A DNA stretch of 47,899 bases, from positions 1 through 47,899 of the forward strand of contig JANTGP010000004.1 of the NCBI GenBank assembly GCA_024762835.1. The letters are read 5' to 3'. The DNA is from Bacteroidota bacterium. GTDB taxonomy: Bacteria; Bacteroidota; Bacteroidia; Bacteroidales; M50B96. The position numbers and the translations under genes were made by a program. Each line of letters starts with the position of its first letter. Within the stretch, counting starts at the first letter, position 1. Below are positions 10,106-19,342 of the stretch, piece after piece. The notes under the pieces are model-generated. The model made no database searches. It was not told where the DNA came from and saw nothing but the letters and a program-made list of their open reading frames with translations.

Positions 10106-10652
10106 TTCTATCCGGATTTTTCTTAATAAAATCACCCCAGTTTTTGTAGCTCTTTTTGTTAGAGCCAATATCTTTCTGAAAATAATGACAGACTGCAGCA
10201 GCTAGGCCATCAGTTGCATCCAAATCTTTGGGTAGTTCATCTATTTTTAAATATCTTAATAAGAAATCGGCCACTTGTTCCTTTGAGGCATTTCCGTTTC
10301 CTGTTATCGATTGCTTTATTTTTCTGGGTGCATATTCAAATATAGGCATCGATCGTGTAACTGCTGCTGATATTGCTGCACCTTGTGCTCTGCCAAGTTT
10401 TAACATCGACTGAACATTCTTACCGTAAAAGGGAGCTTCAATTGCTAATTCATCAGGAAGGTATTGTTCGATAAGTCCAATAGTTTTTTCAAATATTATC
10501 CTTAATTTATGATAGTGGTCATTATATTTCTTTAAATTTACAACACCTATTGCAATAATTTCGGGTTTAGGCTTTGTGGCTAAAATAATTCCATAGCCCA
10601 TAATGGAGGTTCCCGGGTCTATTCCTAAAATAATTTTTGGTGTTTTTTTCAA
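10098..10652 (-). CDS. ruvC: Crossover junction endodeoxyribonuclease RuvC
   Basis: Resolves Holliday junctions with RuvAB during recombination. The 184-residue product has the RNase H-like fold signature with all four catalytic acids visible: D12 in GIDPGTSIMGYG, E72 in LAIEAPFYGKN, and D145 and D148 in DATDGLAAAVCH. The start is unusual. The only initiator before D12 is TTG at 10652, because an in-frame TAA lies 15 bases upstream and the next Met comes after the catalytic aspartate. It follows the TPR gene by 60 bases on the same strand, so it is probably its cotranscribed partner, and it converges on the HIT gene. Confidence 0.96.
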   Translation of the reverse strand: MKKTPKIILGIDPGTSIMGYGIILATKPKPEIIAIGVVNLKKYNDHYHKLRIIFEKTIGLIEQYLPDELAIEAPFYGKNVQSMLKLGRAQGAAISAAVTRSMPIFEYAPRKIKQSITGNGNASKEQVADFLLRYLKIDELPKDLDATDGLAAAVCHYFQKDIGSNKKSYKNWGDFIKKNPDRIT

Positions 10653-10712
10653 TTCAATATTCTTTTATTCAAAACTACAAAAAATACATAGTCTTGCAAA
10701 ACTGCCATTATT

Positions 10713-12551
10713 CTATGGATTTATTTCTTCATCAACAGAATCGCCTCTTATTGCCCGATATCTTTTTCTTGCTTCTACTATGTATATGGACCCCTCATAA
10801 TCGGTCATGAGTTTTTTATATAATTTCTCTGCTTCGTCAGGGTCATTCTTATTGTAATCATAAATGCTTGCAAGTTTAAATAGAGCATTGTCACCTAAAA
10901 CATCTGTTCCATAGTCGTTTATAACAATATTTAAATATTTAATTGCTTCATCATAGTTTTGATGTGAAAGGTAAATCTCTGCTTTTTTAAATAATACTTC
11001 ATCTGTTAGCGAGTGGTTTGGGAACATTGTCAATATTGAATCTAAAGTTAAAAAAGCCATTGAATCTTGTTTTCTGTATTCATACAATTCTGCCGAGGCA
11101 TAAAGCTTCATTGCAGTTTCAGAAGTGTCAAGACCTGTATTTTCAGTAATTAACATCGACAGGGCAAAAGCATCGTTTGCAATAAGTTTTGATGTGCTTG
11201 CTTTTAATACATCAAGTTGGGCCTGTGCCCATAAGAAGTCGCCGGAATAATAGGCTAATTTTGCTTTTCGTAGTTTTGCCTCATGCCCAATTATGCTTTC
11301 TTCGTTATCATTTTCTATTTGTGCATAAAGCAAAGCTGCTTCCCATATATTACCGTCAAACAAATCAATATCTGCAAGCTCAAGTTTACATAAATTAATA
11401 AAATCTTTTTTTAAAGCTTTTAGATTCATAAGCCTTTGTAGGTATTCTTTAGCCTTGTTTGTATTATCAAGATAAAAAGCAAGAATATGTGAATAGTCTT
11501 TTACAATGCCGGCTGTTTTAACATTTACTCCAAACTCATCAATTGTTTCGTCGTATAATTTTGCAATCTCCGACATGTGAGCTGCATCTGTTTTGTTTTG
11601 TATTATAAGTTTATTGTAAGATACTTTTAAATAAAGTTTTTTAGCATTAAAGAAATTATTATTCGACGAACCTTTTTTAATAATATATTTAAAAATATCA
11701 CCGGCAACATCTAAATCATTATTTGAAAATGCCAGCCTTCCTAGATTCATTAATCTGTTACCCTCCTCGTTATTTCTCTTATCTAATGCTTTAGCCTGAA
11801 AGAAAGCTTTTCTGAAATCTTTTTTCTGAACATATAGCCAGATTAATAACTCGTTATAAACAGAAAATTGTGGATTTTGCTGTATTTTACGTATTACACC
11901 CTCCTTTATTGATAGATAGATTTCATCATCAACGTCAATGTACATTGCAGCCTGTAATCGATTCTCAATATTTTTTAATTGAGATTCATTTTCCGATAAT
12001 AAATCAAGGTATTCGTTTAACATTTCAGAATACTCTCTTTCGACTAAATAAACATTAGCTAATTCATTGCGGAATAAAGAGTTGTTATTTAATAATTTCC
12101 TTCCTTTTAGAAGAGTTTGTTTTGCTAGTCCGTATTTTCGTTTTGCTCTAAATGAATTTGATAAACGAATAACCTGGTTTTTGTCTGCCGGAAGATGTTT
12201 AATCGCTTTTTGATATTGCTTATTGGCTTTTTCTGTATTTCCTTGCTGTTGATAATTATAACCAAGTTCAACTAAGAGAGATAAGTCCTTAGGTCTTTTT
12301 CTCATCTCTTTTTTTATTAATTTTTCCGCATTATCCAATTCTTTAAGCTGAATAAGACAGTTTAAATAAAAAGTAAAATAATTTCGTGATGAGCTTGAGT
12401 TCTCATAAAGTGATTTGTAAATTACAACTGCTTTATCATACTCTTTATTCTTATAATATTGATAGGCAAGTTTACTATCATTAAATTTAGGCTGAGCAAA
12501 TATTGATGTTGTTATAATTGCAAAAACTGTAATAAGAAATATTTTATTCAT
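10713..12551 (-). CDS. Exported tetratricopeptide-repeat protein
   Basis: A 612-residue TPR protein with a signal peptide (about residues 1-19, KIFLITVFAIITTSIFAQ), so it should act in the periplasm or at the envelope as a binding scaffold. Helical repeats are visible from about residue 27 (YQYYKNKEYDKAVVIYKSLYE) through RPKDLSLLVELGYNYQQQGN. They recur near the C-terminus (KKAEIYLSHQNYDEAIKYLN, then NDPDEAEKLYKKLMTDY). No catalytic domain is seen. ruvC lies downstream on the same strand. A TAAGTTTG promoter-like box lies upstream at 12610-12617. The partner is unknown; assembly-factor roles of the BamD or YbgF kind are possible but unsupported here. Confidence 0.88.
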   Translation of the reverse strand: MNKIFLITVFAIITTSIFAQPKFNDSKLAYQYYKNKEYDKAVVIYKSLYENSSSSRNYFTFYLNCLIQLKELDNAEKLIKKEMRKRPKDLSLLVELGYNYQQQGNTEKANKQYQKAIKHLPADKNQVIRLSNSFRAKRKYGLAKQTLLKGRKLLNNNSLFRNELANVYLVEREYSEMLNEYLDLLSENESQLKNIENRLQAAMYIDVDDEIYLSIKEGVIRKIQQNPQFSVYNELLIWLYVQKKDFRKAFFQAKALDKRNNEEGNRLMNLGRLAFSNNDLDVAGDIFKYIIKKGSSNNNFFNAKKLYLKVSYNKLIIQNKTDAAHMSEIAKLYDETIDEFGVNVKTAGIVKDYSHILAFYLDNTNKAKEYLQRLMNLKALKKDFINLCKLELADIDLFDGNIWEAALLYAQIENDNEESIIGHEAKLRKAKLAYYSGDFLWAQAQLDVLKASTSKLIANDAFALSMLITENTGLDTSETAMKLYASAELYEYRKQDSMAFLTLDSILTMFPNHSLTDEVLFKKAEIYLSHQNYDEAIKYLNIVINDYGTDVLGDNALFKLASIYDYNKNDPDEAEKLYKKLMTDYEGSIYIVEARKRYRAIRGDSVDEEINP

Positions 12552-12609
12552 TTGTAATTCGTTTATCTGATTTTCAAATAGCTTGTCGTTAGTATATTTT
12601 AAATAAAAA

Positions 12610-12617
12610 CAAACTTA
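12610..12617 (-). promoter_or_regulatory. Possible -7 box for the TPR-ruvC transcript
   Basis: Read on the minus strand this is TAAGTTTG, a match to the Bacteroidota -7 consensus TAnnTTTG, 58 bases before the TPR start codon. No TTTG lies at the proper distance upstream. A small inverted repeat (CTCTG ... CAGAG, 12631-12645) occupies the -33 region. Confidence 0.45.
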
Positions 12618-12669
12618 TCTTAGAACGTTGCTCTGCTTAACAGAGTATAAAGAATCAGAAATTTTCATT

Positions 12670-12719
12670 AATAATTCAAAAAAAGCCACTCTAAATAAGG
12701 TGGCTTTTTTTGAATTATT
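12670..12719 (-). terminator. Long terminator hairpin after the EF-G-like gene
   Basis: A perfect 20-base-pair stem (12670-12689 with 12700-12719) has a ten-base loop. A GCCAC/GTGGC core is flanked by seven A and seven T on either side, so it can work in both directions. It lies 17 bases past the stop of the minus-strand EF-G-like gene and before the TPR promoter. Confidence 0.9.
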
Positions 12720-12736
12720 TAAACTTGTATAATACT

Positions 12737-14896
12737 CTATTCTTCTTCTTCCTGCTGAGCTTCGTATTCTTTTAATAATTTTTCTTGAATATCACCCGGA
12801 ACTTGCTCATATTTTCCAAGTTTCATGGTGTAAGTTGCATGTCCACTGGTAATAGAACTAAGTGCTGTTGAATACTTATTCATCTCGGCTAAAGGAATTT
12901 TTGCCTTAATCTTTTCATATCCGCCTTCAGAGCTCATTCCTTCAATAATACCCCTTCTTCCTTGCAAGTCACTCATGACATCACCCATATAATCAGAAGG
13001 TACAAGAACTTCTACATCATAAACAGGTTCAAGAATTTTTGGTCCCGCATCTTTAAAAGCCATACGAAAAGCATTTCTTCCTGCCAGCTTAAATGAAATC
13101 TCATTTGAATCAACCGGGTGCATTTTACCATCATATACAGATACTCTAATGTCTCTTGCATAAGAACCGGTTAATGGACCTTCCTCAATCTTTTCCATAA
13201 TTCCTTTTAAGATTGCCGGTAAAAAACGAGCATCAATAGAACCACCCACAATACAGTTATAAAAAATTAACTTACCTCCCCAAGGTAATGTATGTTCATC
13301 TTTTCCTCTTACATTAACGGCTATTTCTTTACCATTAATTTTAAATTTGCTGGGGTCGGGACTTCCTTCAATATAAGGTTCAATTACCATATGTACTTCA
13401 CCAAATTGGCCAGCACCTCCAGATTGCTTTTTATGTCTGTAAGTGGCCTGTGCAGGCTTAGTAATAGTTTCTCTGTAAGGAATCTTAGGAGCAATAAATT
13501 CTGTTTCAATTTTATAAACATTGTCAAGAATCCATTTAACTATATTTAAATGGTATTCACCTTGGCCTGAAACAATAATTTGCTTAAGTTCTTTAGAGAA
13601 TTCAATTAATACAGTCGGATCTTGAAGGTTAATTTTATTTAGTCCTTCTGCTAATTTCTCTTCATCTCCCTCTGCTAATGGCTTAATAGCTGTGCGGAAT
13701 TTTGGTTCTGGAAATTCAATAGGATTAAAAACCCAGTCGTTGCCTGAGGCGTTTAATGTATTGTCTGTTTTTGTATTTTTTAATTTTACAGTTGAACCAA
13801 TATCACCGGCATACATTTTACTTACTTTTTCACGCTTTTTACCGGCTGATGAAAAAATTTGTGATAATCTTTCTTTTGTATTTGTATTGTAATTGACGAC
13901 GTCCATTCCTTCGGTAATTTCACCTGACATTACTTTGAAGTAATTAACTTCACCAATATGAGGTTCAATAGAAGTTTTAAATACAAAAATAGAAGCTATA
14001 CCTGATGGGTCAGGTTTAACTTCTTCATTATCGGCATTAACAGGAGCTTTTACGTCAGAAGCAGTAGGTGCAGTTGTAGCAAGAAAATCCAGTAAACGGT
14101 CTATTCCAATATTTGATTTTGCCGAAATACAAAATACGGGAAACATACCTCTTTGGATAAGACCTGCTGTAATTCCTTTAGATAATTCTTCGTCTGTTAA
14201 GTCTTCTTTTTCAAAAAATATTTCCATTAAAGCTTCATCACTCTCAGCTGCTTTTTCAACTAATTGAGCATGCAAATCTTCGGCTTTGTCTTTTTCATTA
14301 TCAGGAATGTCAGTAATTTCTGCAAGACCACCATCTTTTGAGTATTTGTACATTTTCATCTGTAAAACATCAATGATGGCATTAAAATCAGTACCGGCAT
14401 TTACAGGATACTGGGTAAGTATTACATTGCTTCCAAACCTTTCTTTCAAATTTTCAATAGATTTCTCAAAGTTTGAATTATCACTGTCTAAATGATTGAC
14501 AGCGAATAAAACTGCTTTGTTTAATCTTTTTGCATGTCGCCATTGAATTTCTGTACCAACCTCAACACCATTTTGAGAATTAACTACCATAACAGTCAAA
14601 TCACTTACTGCATATGAGGTAATTGAACCACCAACAAAATCATCCAAACCCGGATTGTCAAATAAATTCAACTTCGTGTCTTTCCACTCGGTATATAATA
14701 CTGTAGAGAAAATTGAATTCTCATTTTCATGCTCAATATCATTATAATCGGAAACAGTATTTTTACTTCCGACATCTCCTCGACGATCTATAATACCACC
14801 TTGGAACAGCATTGATTCGGATAAAGTAGTTTTACCTGAGCCTGAATTTCCAACAATTGTAATATTCTTCACTCGATTGCTTTCGTAAACTTTCAT
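12737..14896 (-). CDS. EF-G paralogue (EF-G2-like) with degenerate GTPase centre
   Basis: A 719-residue translation factor with the full EF-G domain order. The P-loop GNSGSGKT (16-23) is intact. The switch I motif RGITI of the canonical EF-G is missing: the region reads HENENSIFST. Switch II is DNPGL (80-84) rather than DTPGH, so the catalytic histidine is absent, and G4 is NHLD (134-137) rather than NKMD. Domains III-V are conserved (GQGEYHLNIVKW, KKQSGGAGQFGEVH, ISFKLAGRNAFRMAF, PSDYMGDVMSDLQGRRG). As I recall, this type resembles Bacteroides EF-G2, reported to support translation without GTPase activity under carbon limitation. The ATG at 14896 is chosen over an in-frame TTG at 14983 because a promoter lies between them. 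Confidence 0.9.
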   Translation of the reverse strand: MKVYESNRVKNITIVGNSGSGKTTLSESMLFQGGIIDRRGDVGSKNTVSDYNDIEHENENSIFSTVLYTEWKDTKLNLFDNPGLDDFVGGSITSYAVSDLTVMVVNSQNGVEVGTEIQWRHAKRLNKAVLFAVNHLDSDNSNFEKSIENLKERFGSNVILTQYPVNAGTDFNAIIDVLQMKMYKYSKDGGLAEITDIPDNEKDKAEDLHAQLVEKAAESDEALMEIFFEKEDLTDEELSKGITAGLIQRGMFPVFCISAKSNIGIDRLLDFLATTAPTASDVKAPVNADNEEVKPDPSGIASIFVFKTSIEPHIGEVNYFKVMSGEITEGMDVVNYNTNTKERLSQIFSSAGKKREKVSKMYAGDIGSTVKLKNTKTDNTLNASGNDWVFNPIEFPEPKFRTAIKPLAEGDEEKLAEGLNKINLQDPTVLIEFSKELKQIIVSGQGEYHLNIVKWILDNVYKIETEFIAPKIPYRETITKPAQATYRHKKQSGGAGQFGEVHMVIEPYIEGSPDPSKFKINGKEIAVNVRGKDEHTLPWGGKLIFYNCIVGGSIDARFLPAILKGIMEKIEEGPLTGSYARDIRVSVYDGKMHPVDSNEISFKLAGRNAFRMAFKDAGPKILEPVYDVEVLVPSDYMGDVMSDLQGRRGIIEGMSSEGGYEKIKAKIPLAEMNKYSTALSSITSGHATYTMKLGKYEQVPGDIQEKLLKEYEAQQEEEE

Positions 14897-14953
14897 TTTT
14901 TGGAATATATTAAATTTATAAATACTTAACTTATTAGAATCTAAAAAGGTGGT

Positions 14954-14984
14954 CAAAACTAATAAATATTTAATAACTGACAAA
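14954..14984 (-). promoter_or_regulatory. Promoter of the EF-G2-like gene
   Basis: On the minus strand, TTTG (14984-14981), a 19-base spacer, then TAGTTTTG (14961-14954) match the Bacteroidota -33/-7 promoter in both boxes and spacing. Transcription would start near 14947, about 50 bases before the ATG at 14896. Confidence 0.75.
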
Positions 14985-15315
14985 TATTTAGAATCACTTG
15001 CTGTAAATATATGTAAACGCTGATTATCAGCGAGATGTCTTAATGTTTACAATACTGTATATATATATGTGTGACATCTTATGAAAAAAAATCATCAAAA
15101 ACTGGTGATTTTGTCCAAATAAAAGGCAATAATTAATTCTATTTATAAGTATTTGTCCAGCTTAAGCTTAAAGTTTTTTTTAACAAGCGAAAAACTGTCT
15201 ATTGAAAGTGTGTATGTAATGTTCGGGTAATCAGTTGATTTATGATTTTTCTCATGAATAAAAGACTGATTAGAAAATTAATTGTCAGAAAATATTGTTT
15301 TAAAAAAAAATCATT
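14985..15315. other. Divergent intergenic region with structured inverted repeats, no clear gene
   Basis: The 475 bases between the EF-G2-like ATG and rpsL hold no convincing CDS; only 13- and 18-codon ORFs were found. Visible structure includes CGCTGAT T ATCAGCG (15018-15032), AGATGTC (15033-15039) paired with GACATCT (15073-15079), and the terminator-like hairpin at 15088-15112. The two gene promoters lie at its edges. Confidence 0.5.
15080..15112 (-). terminator. Orphan terminator-like hairpin in the divergent region
   Basis: A ten-base-pair stem (AAAATCATCA at 15088-15097 with TGGTGATTTT at 15103-15112, one G-U pair) has a five-base loop. On the minus strand it is followed by eight consecutive T, a strong intrinsic-terminator layout. 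No annotated minus-strand gene ends here. On plus only four T follow. Confidence 0.5.
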
Positions 15316-15323
15316 TATCTTTG
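15294..15323 (+). promoter_or_regulatory. Promoter of the ribosomal superoperon
   Basis: TATCTTTG (15316-15323) matches the -7 consensus TAnnTTTG exactly, and ATTG (15294-15297) lies 18 bases upstream as a partial -33 box. Transcription would begin near 15330, about 40 bases before rpsL. Confidence 0.7.
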
Positions 15324-15371
15324 CACACCAATTTGTTAAAATGTTTTTATAAGTATTAAAAAAGTTAGAGA

Positions 15372-15752
15372 ATGCCTACAATTCAACAATTAGTACGGAA
15401 AGGTAGAAAGAAGTTAGTAGATAAAAGTAAAGCACCTGCTTTGGACTCTTGTCCACAAAGAAGGGGTGTTTGTTTGCGTGTTTACACAACTACTCCAAAA
15501 AAACCTAATTCTGCTATGCGCAAGGTAGCAAGAGTTAGACTGACCAGTGGGAAAGAAGTTAACGCTTATATTCCCGGAGAAGGTCATAACTTGCAAGAAC
15601 ACTCAATTGTAATGATTAGAGGAGGAAGAGTAAAAGACCTTCCAGGAGTTCGTTATCATATAATTCGCGGTGCCCTTGATACTTCAGGTGTTGAAGGTCG
15701 TACTCAGCGTCGATCAAAATATGGAACAAAGAGACCAAAGCAAAAGAAATAA
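15372..15752 (+). CDS. rpsL: 30S ribosomal protein uS12
   Basis: Decoding-centre protein of the small subunit (126 residues, E. coli 124). The conserved loops are intact: [11 protein letters not shown] carries lysine 43, and [13 protein letters not shown] carries lysine 88 and aspartate 89. Residues 43 and 88 are the usual streptomycin-resistance positions and are wild type here; D89 is the RimO methylthiolation site. First gene of the 18-kb operon, preceded by a Bacteroidota-type promoter and no Shine-Dalgarno site. rpsG follows after 25 bases. rpoBC is not upstream; instead an EF-G paralogue diverges from it. Confidence 0.99.
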   Translation: MPTIQQLVRKGRKKLVDKSKAPALDSCPQRRGVCLRVYTTTPKKPNSAMRKVARVRLTSGKEVNAYIPGEGHNLQEHSIVMIRGGRVKDLPGVRYHIIRGALDTSGVEGRTQRRSKYGTKRPKQKK

Positions 15753-15777
15753 TAAATCGTTGAAGAATTAATATAAA

Positions 15778-16254
15778 ATGAGAAAGGCTAAACCAAAGAA
15801 ACGAATTACTTTGCCGGATCCTAAATTTCAGGATACCCTGGTAACACGATTTGTAAACGACATGATGATTGGAGGAAAGAAAAATCTTTCTTTTCAGATA
15901 TTTTACGATGCTTTGGATATCGTTGATCAAAGAATGAAAGATTCAGAATTATCATCTCTTGATGTATGGAAGAAAGCACTTGAAAATATTACTCCTGCTG
16001 TTGAAGTAAAAAGCCGTAGAGTTGGTGGAGCAACATTTCAGGTACCAACAGAAATTCGTCCATCACGTAAAATTTCTATAAGTATTAAAAGTATGATCCT
16101 GTTTGCCCGTAAGCGTAATGGTAAATCAATGGCTGATAAGTTGGCTTCTGAGATTATTGCTGCTTATAACGAAGAAGGTGGAGCATTTAAGAAAAAAGAA
16201 GATACTCATAGAATGGCGGAAGCCAATAAGGCATTTGCTCATTTTAGATTTTAA
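15778..16254 (+). CDS. rpsG: 30S ribosomal protein uS7
   Basis: Primary 16S rRNA binder that organises the 30S head and contacts E-site tRNA. At 158 residues it is close to the usual 156. The N-terminal [16 protein letters not shown] and the signature [17 protein letters not shown] at about residues 77-93 are family hallmarks. The C-terminus reads [17 protein letters not shown]. It lies between rpsL and fusA as in the str operon; in E. coli it is the translational repressor of this operon, but no matching leader structure was identified here. Confidence 0.99.
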   Translation: MRKAKPKKRITLPDPKFQDTLVTRFVNDMMIGGKKNLSFQIFYDALDIVDQRMKDSELSSLDVWKKALENITPAVEVKSRRVGGATFQVPTEIRPSRKISISIKSMILFARKRNGKSMADKLASEIIAAYNEEGGAFKKKEDTHRMAEANKAFAHFRF

Positions 16255-16273
16255 TATTTAGTTTCACCACCCA

Positions 16274-18361
16274 ATGGCAGAGAATCTTAAAAATACTAGA
16301 AATATTGGCGTAATGGCTCATATTGATGCCGGTAAAACAACAACTACCGAAAGGATGTTGTATTATACCGGTAAAACCCACCGTATTGGTGAGGTTCATG
16401 ACGGTGCTGCCACTATGGATTGGATGGTTCAGGAACAAGAAAGAGGTATAACAATCACATCTGCAGCTACAACTACCTATTGGAAATATCGTAACGAAGA
16501 TATTAAAATTAATATTATTGATACTCCGGGACATGTGGATTTTACTGTTGAAGTTGAGAGATCTTTAAGGATACTTGATGGAGCAGTTGCAGTCTTTTGT
16601 GCTGTTGGTGGAGTTGAACCTCAATCGGAAACCGTTTGGCGACAAGCAGATAAGTATAAGGTTCCTCGTATTGCATTTATTAATAAAATGGATAGGGTTG
16701 GGGCTGATTTTTATGATGTCGTAAACCAAATTAAAACCAAATTGAATGCAACACCAATACCTTTGCAAATTCCTATAGGTGTTGAAGATAGTTTCACAGG
16801 TGTTGTAGACTTAATTGAAAATAAAGCCATTGTTTGGCACGATGATAAAGACTTAGGAACAAAGTACGAATACGAAGAAGTACCTGCAGATATGGTTGAG
16901 CAGGTTACAGAATGGAGAGAGAAATTAGTAGAGTCAATTGCAGAATATGATGATGATTTGTTGGAGAGGTTCTTTGATGATCCTGAATCTATTACTTTTG
17001 ACGATCTGGATGCTGTTATCCGTAAAGCTACAATTGATCAGGCAATCGTTCCTGTAATGTGTGGTTCAGCCTTTAAAAATAAAGGAATTCAACGTTTGCT
17101 TGATGCTATCGTGGCCTTTTTACCCAGTCCAATTGATATTGGAGGGGTTACAGGAATTCACCCACATACAAATAAAGAGATTCACAGAAATGCTGATGTC
17201 AAAGAACCTTTGTCTTGCCTTGCATTTAAAATTGCAACTGACCCATTTGTTGGAAGATTAGCATTTCTTCGCGTTTATTCCGGAGCAATTAATGCTGGTT
17301 CTCATGTTTTAAATGTAAGAACAAATAAAAAAGTTAGAATAACTCGCCTTTATCAAATGCATGCTAATAAGCAAAATCCCATGGATAGGATTGAAGCAGG
17401 AGATATTTGTGCTGCTGTTGGATTTAAAGACTTAAGGACAGGCGACTCTTTGTGTGATATTAAGAATCCTATATTATTAGAACCAATGACCTTCCCCAAT
17501 CCTGTTATTGGAGTCGCTATTGAGCCTAAGACACAATTAGATGTTGACAAATTGGGAATTGCTTTAAATAAGCTGTCAGAAGAAGATCCGACTTTTATTG
17601 TTAATACAGACCCTGATTCGGGACAAACAGTAATTCACGGAATGGGTGAGTTACACTTAGAGATATTAATAGATAGATTAAGAAGAGAATTTAATGTAGA
17701 GTGTAGTCAAGGACAACCTCAAGTTGCATATAGAGAGGCTATAACAACAAGTGTTGAACATCGCGAAGTATTTAAGAAGCAGTCAGGAGGGAGAGGAAAA
17801 TTTGCTAATATTATTGTTCGTGTCTCACCAGTTGACGAGGGCGAAAAAGGCCTTCAGTTTGTCAATGAGGTTAAAGGAGGAAATATTCCTAAAGAATTTA
17901 TACCCTCAGTAGAAAAAGGTTTCTTAAATGCAATGGCTAATGGTCCATTAGGCGGTTATCCAATGGATAGCTTAAAAGTTGTACTTCTTGATGGTTCTTA
18001 TCATCCGGTTGATTCAGATGCTCTTTCTTTTGAGATTGCAGGCCGTCAAGCTTTTAGACATGCCACTGCAAAAGCTAAACCTATTTTATTAGAGCCTATC
18101 ATGAATGCAGAGGTTGTTACACCCGAAGAGTACATGGGTTCGGTTATTAGCGATTTTAATAAAAGAAGAGGTCAGATTGAAGGAATGGAAGAAAAAGCCG
18201 GTTCGAGGATTGTGAAAGCAAAAGTTCCATTGGCAGAAAAATTCGGTTATGTAACTGTGTTAAGAACATTGACTTCCGGTAGAGCTACTTCGACAATGGA
18301 ATTTTCTCATTATGAAGAAGTTCCGGGAAATATTGCAGAAAAAGTATTAAGTAATAAATAA
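16274..18361 (+). CDS. fusA: Elongation factor G
   Basis: GTP-driven translocase that moves tRNAs and mRNA after peptide-bond formation and acts with RRF in recycling. It has 695 residues. All G motifs are canonical: AHIDAGKT (15-22), RGITI (57-61), DTPGH with catalytic H87 (83-87) and NKMD (137-140). Domain IV carries [13 protein letters not shown], and domain [19 protein letters not shown]. It is the housekeeping copy, in contrast to the degenerate paralogue encoded divergently 1.4 kb upstream. No tuf gene follows; rpsJ starts 32 bases later, joining the str and S10 clusters. Confidence 0.99.
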   Translation: MAENLKNTRNIGVMAHIDAGKTTTTERMLYYTGKTHRIGEVHDGAATMDWMVQEQERGITITSAATTTYWKYRNEDIKINIIDTPGHVDFTVEVERSLRILDGAVAVFCAVGGVEPQSETVWRQADKYKVPRIAFINKMDRVGADFYDVVNQIKTKLNATPIPLQIPIGVEDSFTGVVDLIENKAIVWHDDKDLGTKYEYEEVPADMVEQVTEWREKLVESIAEYDDDLLERFFDDPESITFDDLDAVIRKATIDQAIVPVMCGSAFKNKGIQRLLDAIVAFLPSPIDIGGVTGIHPHTNKEIHRNADVKEPLSCLAFKIATDPFVGRLAFLRVYSGAINAGSHVLNVRTNKKVRITRLYQMHANKQNPMDRIEAGDICAAVGFKDLRTGDSLCDIKNPILLEPMTFPNPVIGVAIEPKTQLDVDKLGIALNKLSEEDPTFIVNTDPDSGQTVIHGMGELHLEILIDRLRREFNVECSQGQPQVAYREAITTSVEHREVFKKQSGGRGKFANIIVRVSPVDEGEKGLQFVNEVKGGNIPKEFIPSVEKGFLNAMANGPLGGYPMDSLKVVLLDGSYHPVDSDALSFEIAGRQAFRHATAKAKPILLEPIMNAEVVTPEEYMGSVISDFNKRRGQIEGMEEKAGSRIVKAKVPLAEKFGYVTVLRTLTSGRATSTMEFSHYEEVPGNIAEKVLSNK

Positions 18362-18393
18362 ATGATATAGTATAATTTAACTGTATTTATAAT

Positions 18394-18699
18394 ATGAACC
18401 AAAAAATTAGGATAAAACTTAAATCTTATGATCACAATTTAGTAGATAAGTCTGCTGAAAAGATCGTAAAAACAGTAAGAACAACAGGTGCCATTGTAAG
18501 TGGACCTATTCCATTACCAACTCATAAACGTATCTTTACTGTTTTGCGTTCACCATTTGTGAATAAGAAATCAAGAGAGCAATTTGAATTATCATCGTAT
18601 AAAAGGCTTTTGGATATTTATAGCTCAACAGCTAAAACCATTGATGCTTTAATGAAGCTTGAATTGCCTAGTGGAGTGGAAGTTGAAATTAAAGTATAA
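18394..18699 (+). CDS. rpsJ: 30S ribosomal protein uS10
   Basis: Head protein of the 30S subunit, also the NusE antitermination factor when bound to NusB. At 101 residues it is full length. The conserved start [16 protein letters not shown] and the [17 protein letters not shown] loop at about residues 38-54 are clear. It opens the S10 block and follows fusA with a short AT-rich gap lacking an L4-type leader, so E. coli-style L4 attenuation is not evident. Confidence 0.99.
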   Translation: MNQKIRIKLKSYDHNLVDKSAEKIVKTVRTTGAIVSGPIPLPTHKRIFTVLRSPFVNKKSREQFELSSYKRLLDIYSSTAKTIDALMKLELPSGVEVEIKV

Positions 18700-18720
18700 T
18701 AATTTTAAATAATAAAAACA

Positions 18721-19341
18721 ATGCCAGGATTAATAGGGAAAAAAATAGGTATGACATCTATTTTCAGTGCCGAGGGTAAAAACATACCATGCACTGTTAT
18801 TGAAGCAGGTCCTTGTTTGGTTACTCAAATAAAGACTAAAGAGAAAGACGGCTATGATGCAGTTCAGATTGCATTTGATGACAAAAAGGATAAGTCTAGT
18901 AACAAAGCAATGATTGGCCATTTTAACAAAGCCAATACTTCAGCTAAAAGAAAACTTGTTGAATTTCGTGGAAATTTTGAACATCTTAATTTAGGTGATG
19001 TGTTAAATGTTGGTGATGTTCTTAAAAATGACCGCTGGATTGATGTTACAGGTATTTCCAAAGGGAAAGGATTTCAAGGAGTTGTTAAGCGCTATGGATT
19101 TAAAGGTGTAGGTGATGCAACTCACGGACAGCACAATCGATTAAGAGCCCCTGGTTCTTTAGGAGCATCATCATATCCTTCGAGAGTATTTAAAGGTATG
19201 AGAATGGCTGGGCGTACAGGAACCGATAGAGTAAAAGTTATTAACATTAGTATTGTTAAGCTTATTCCTGAGAAGAATATATTAATTGTTAAAGGATCTG
19301 TTCCTGGAGCAAATGGTTCATATTTAATTATCAATAAGTAA
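18721..19341 (+). CDS. rplC: 50S ribosomal protein uL3
   Basis: Early-assembling 23S rRNA binder near the peptidyl-transferase centre (206 residues; E. coli 209). The N-terminus [15 protein letters not shown] is typical. The conserved loop [26 protein letters not shown] includes the glutamine that PrmB methylates in enterobacteria, followed by [15 protein letters not shown]. It is followed immediately by rplD, with one base between stop and ATG, suggesting coupled translation. Confidence 0.99.
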   Translation: MPGLIGKKIGMTSIFSAEGKNIPCTVIEAGPCLVTQIKTKEKDGYDAVQIAFDDKKDKSSNKAMIGHFNKANTSAKRKLVEFRGNFEHLNLGDVLNVGDVLKNDRWIDVTGISKGKGFQGVVKRYGFKGVGDATHGQHNRLRAPGSLGASSYPSRVFKGMRMAGRTGTDRVKVINISIVKLIPEKNILIVKGSVPGANGSYLIINK

Positions 19342-19342
19342 T

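Noticed and set aside
14897-14983. 29-residue N-terminal extension of the EF-G2-like protein from TTG 14983
   Set aside because: A matching promoter (-7 box at 14954-14961) lies inside it, and the ATG at 14896 begins directly before the G domain.
15081-15122. 13-codon plus-strand ORF (ATGAAAAAAAAT...) in the divergent region
   Set aside because: Too short, it spans the terminator-like hairpin and has no support as a leader peptide, since no promoter precedes it.
15200-15255. 18-codon minus-strand ORF upstream of the orphan terminator
   Set aside because: No promoter match and no homology signal; too short to separate from chance.
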